A stretch of DNA of 5,900 nt from Candidatus Symbiobacter sp. (GTDB lineage Bacteria; Pseudomonadota; Alphaproteobacteria; Elsterales; Elsteraceae): assembly GCA_030054015.1 (NCBI GenBank), contig JASGCR010000150.1:1-5900 (forward strand), in the 5' to 3' direction. The translations under genes and the position numbers were made by a program. Below are positions 3,638 through 5,900 of the stretch, one piece after another (the stretch's first letter is position 1; every line of letters starts with the position of its first letter). Below the pieces are notes generated by a model. It was not told the DNA's origin. It was given only the letters and a program-made list of their open reading frames with translations, and made no database searches.

Positions 3638-5734
3638 ATGTCAAATATTGCACTCATAATCATTGCGTGTGGCTTGCTGGCCTTGCTCTATGGCTTGGTG
3701 GTGAGTCGCCGTTTATTGGCGGCACCGGCGGGTTCGGAGCGGATGCAAGAAATTGCCGCCGCCATTCAAGTCGGGGCCAAAGCCTATCTTAACCGCCAAT
3801 ATCGCACGATTTTTATTGTCGGGGTGGTGTTGGGGATTATCCTGTATTTTACCCTGGGCGCGTCGGTGGCAATCGGTTTCGTGATTGGCGCGGTATTGTC
3901 GGGCCTGGCGGGTTATGTCGGCATGAATGTGTCGGTACGCGCCAATGTCCGCACGGCCGAGGCCGCGCGATCCGGCATGAAACAAGCCCTGGCGATTGCC
4001 TTTCAATCCGGGGCGGTGACGGGGATGTTGGTGGTTGGTTTGGGCTTGCTGGGGGTGACGGTGTATTACCTGGTGCTCAAAGCCATGGGGCTTGAGATTC
4101 GCCCGATTTTGAACGCTTTGGTGGGGTTAAGTTTTGGCGCCTCGCTGATTTCGATTTTTGCCCGATTGGGCGGCGGTATCTTTACCAAAGGTGCCGATGT
4201 CGGAGCCGATTTGGTCGGTAAAGTCGAAGCCGGCATCCCCGAAGATGACCCCAGGAACCCGGCCGTGATTGCCGATAATGTCGGCGATAATGTCGGCGAT
4301 TGCGCCGGTATGGCGGCGGATTTGTTTGAAACCTATGCCGTGACCATGGTCGCCACCATGTTGCTGGCCGGTTTATATTTCACCGATACGACATTGCGCG
4401 ACAGCATGTTGTTGTTGCCATTATTGATCGGCGGCGTGTGTATTGGGGCCTCGGTCATTGGCACGTTTTTTGTCCGGTTGGGTGCCTCCAAAAACATTAT
4501 GGGGGCGTTGTATAAGGGTTTAATCGCCACCGGCGTGATTTCGGCCGGTTTGATTGCCCTGTCGATCCAAGCAACCGTTGGTTTTAGCGGCACGGTGGAA
4601 TTGGCTTATGCCACCCCGATGCTAATTACCGGCGCGACCTTGTTCTGGTGCGCGTTGGTCGGGTTGGCGGTGACCGGCTTGTTGGTGTGGATTACGGAAT
4701 ATTACACCTCGACCGCTTTCCGTCCGGTGCGTTCGGTGGCGCAATCCTCGACCACTGGTCACGGCACCAATGTCATCCAGGGCTTGGCGATTTCGATGGA
4801 ATCGACCGCTTTGCCGGTGTTGGTGATTGCGGCCGGGATTGTCGTTGCGCATTTGCTGGCGGGCGTGTTTGGCATTGCCGTCGCCGCCACCACTATGTTG
4901 GCTTTGGCGGGCATGATTGTCGCGCTCGATGCTTATGGGCCGGTGACCGATAATGCTGGCGGCATTGCCGAAATGTCGAATCTGCCCAAAGACGTGCGGG
5001 TGACCACCGATGCCTTGGATGCCGTCGGCAACACCACCAAAGCCGTAACCAAAGGCTATGCGATTGGCTCGGCGGGTTTGGCTTCGTTGGTGTTGTTTGC
5101 CGCCTATACCCAAGATTTGAAGCATTTCTTTGCCGATGTCGTGGTGAATTTTGACCTGCAATCGCCCTATGTTGTGGTGGGCTTGTTTGTCGGCGGTTTG
5201 TTGCCCTATCTGTTTGGGGCCATGGGCATGACGGCGGTCGGACGCGCGGCGAGTTCGGTGGTGGTTGAAGTGCGCCGCCAATTCAAAGAAATCCCTGGCA
5301 TCATGGCCGGCACCGCCAAACCCGATTATGGTCGCGCCGTCGATTTGCTGACCAAAGCGGCGATTCGGGAAATGATTATCCCGTCATTGCTGCCGGTTTT
5401 GGCTCCGATTGTACTGTATTTTGTGATCTATTGGATCGCCGGACAGGGTGAGGCTTTCTCGGCAGTGGGGGCCATGTTGCTCGGCACCATTGTCACCGGT
5501 CTGTTCGTCGCCATTTCGATGACGTCGGGCGGCGGGGCTTGGGACAATGCCAAGAAATATATCGAGGAAGGTCACCATGGTGGCAAAGGCTCCGACGCCC
5601 ACAAAGCGGCGGTCACTGGCGACACGGTCGGCGATCCCTATAAAGACACGGCCGGCCCGGCGGTGAACCCGATGATCAAGATCATCAACATCGTCGCCAT
5701 TCTGTTACTGGCGGTGCTGGCGGCGGCGGGTTAG
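3638..5734 (+). CDS. hppA: K+-independent H+-translocating membrane pyrophosphatase
   Basis: This inner-membrane pump couples hydrolysis of pyrophosphate to proton export. It works as a homodimer with about 16 membrane helices per subunit, and the hydrophobic segments are spread over the whole 698 residues, a normal length. Catalytic motifs are intact: DVGADLVGKVE at 187-197, the DNVGDNVGD acidic cluster at 213-221 followed by CAGMAADLFE, DAYGPVTDNAGG at 431-442, and GDTVGDPYKDTAGPAVNP at 661-678. GNTTKAVT at 464-471 carries Lys468 and Thr471. Lys at this site marks the K+-independent proton-pumping subfamily, whereas K+-dependent members have Ala. The start is fixed by an upstream ribosome site and the expected hydrophobic N-terminal helix. 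It is probably transcribed apart from the operon upstream because two long palindromes intervene. Its G- and T-rich codon style agrees with thiL and nusB, so there is no sign of recent transfer. Confidence 0.98.
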   Translation: MSNIALIIIACGLLALLYGLVVSRRLLAAPAGSERMQEIAAAIQVGAKAYLNRQYRTIFIVGVVLGIILYFTLGASVAIGFVIGAVLSGLAGYVGMNVSVRANVRTAEAARSGMKQALAIAFQSGAVTGMLVVGLGLLGVTVYYLVLKAMGLEIRPILNALVGLSFGASLISIFARLGGGIFTKGADVGADLVGKVEAGIPEDDPRNPAVIADNVGDNVGDCAGMAADLFETYAVTMVATMLLAGLYFTDTTLRDSMLLLPLLIGGVCIGASVIGTFFVRLGASKNIMGALYKGLIATGVISAGLIALSIQATVGFSGTVELAYATPMLITGATLFWCALVGLAVTGLLVWITEYYTSTAFRPVRSVAQSSTTGHGTNVIQGLAISMESTALPVLVIAAGIVVAHLLAGVFGIAVAATTMLALAGMIVALDAYGPVTDNAGGIAEMSNLPKDVRVTTDALDAVGNTTKAVTKGYAIGSAGLASLVLFAAYTQDLKHFFADVVVNFDLQSPYVVVGLFVGGLLPYLFGAMGMTAVGRAASSVVVEVRRQFKEIPGIMAGTAKPDYGRAVDLLTKAAIREMIIPSLLPVLAPIVLYFVIYWIAGQGEAFSAVGAMLLGTIVTGLFVAISMTSGGGAWDNAKKYIEEGHHGGKGSDAHKAAVTGDTVGDPYKDTAGPAVNPMIKIINIVAILLLAVLAAAG

Positions 5735-5753
5735 CGGCAAATAATTAGCCCAC

Positions 5754-5768
5754 CCTTCCTAAGGAAGG
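5754..5768. repeat. Short hairpin after hppA
   Basis: CCTTCC and GGAAGG are separated by TAA. No T-run follows, so a terminator role is doubtful. It may be a decayed fragment of the purine-rich hairpins found in repeat family 1. Confidence 0.4.
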
Positions 5769-5787
5769 TCTGAACAAGTCCAGTTTT

Positions 5788-5860
5788 ACCCCCCCTTCTT
5801 TAGAAGGGGGGGATAGTTGAGCTTAGTTGCGAAGCAACTTAGCTCAACTTGGGGGGGTTG
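5788..5860 (+). repeat. Palindromic repeat family 1, diverged copy D
   Basis: It has the same module order as copies A-C on the plus strand. A purine-rich hairpin comes first (5789-5799 with 5802-5812, 11 bp), then GGATAGTTGAG, then the hairpin around TTAGTTGCGAAGCAACTTAG (arms 5816-5823 and 5841-5848), then ACTTGGGGGGGTTG. The second hairpin is strongly conserved relative to copies A and C, and only the sequence of the first has changed, while its pairing is kept. It is the first structure after hppA able to end its transcript, though without a T-tract. Confidence 0.8.
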
Positions 5861-5900
5861 TGATGCTGAAAATATATTAATAGAATCAAACTATTACACC

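Noticed and set aside
4622..5281. 219-codon open frame on the minus strand opposite hppA
   Set aside because: It is a shadow of the strongly conserved hppA reading frame; its His/Gln/Arg-rich translation has no recognisable domain.

Overview
The window is a five-gene housekeeping stretch of an alphaproteobacterium, all on the + strand: ribH (riboflavin synthesis), nusB (rRNA antitermination and transcription elongation), thiL (thiamine diphosphate synthesis), a small FliL-like membrane-anchored protein, and hppA (K+-independent proton-pumping pyrophosphatase). The alphaproteobacterial call rests on the style of the proteins (ThiL with R-E-F..IARYF..LA and LSDDAAVL, HppA with GNTTKAVT) and on the order ribH-nusB-thiL-x-hppA, which from general knowledge is common in Rhodospirillales and relatives. 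Genus cannot be read from the sequence. Base composition is moderately GC-rich in the genes and lower in ribH and the spacers.

Layout. Bases 1-300 hold no gene but a mosaic of three palindromic repeat modules in alternating orientation. Bases 314-2533 carry ribH, nusB and thiL as a tight unit: ribH and nusB share one base (TAATG), and thiL starts inside the 3' end of nusB. A 59-base gap with a purine-rich ribosome site precedes the FliL-like gene (2593-3039). Bases 3040-3480 hold two 142-base copies of an elaborate palindromic element that can fold as a four-armed cloverleaf. Bases 3481-3637 are a plain leader with a weak promoter candidate and a good ribosome site for hppA (3638-5734). After hppA, 5735-5900 holds another member of the repeat family seen at the left end.

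How it works together. RibH makes the lumazine precursor of riboflavin, ThiL makes the active thiamine cofactor, and NusB serves transcription, so the first three genes look like a co-transcribed growth-linked operon. HppA couples pyrophosphate hydrolysis to proton export. The twin palindromes sit between the FliL-like gene and hppA and probably separate them transcriptionally. Apart from the FliL-like gene the genes are ordinary. The unusual content is the repeats: two cloverleaf elements that are identical except that the 12-base loop of the central hairpin is inverted in one, and a second modular palindrome family bracketing the gene cluster. No defence system, CRISPR array, transposase or RNA gene was seen.
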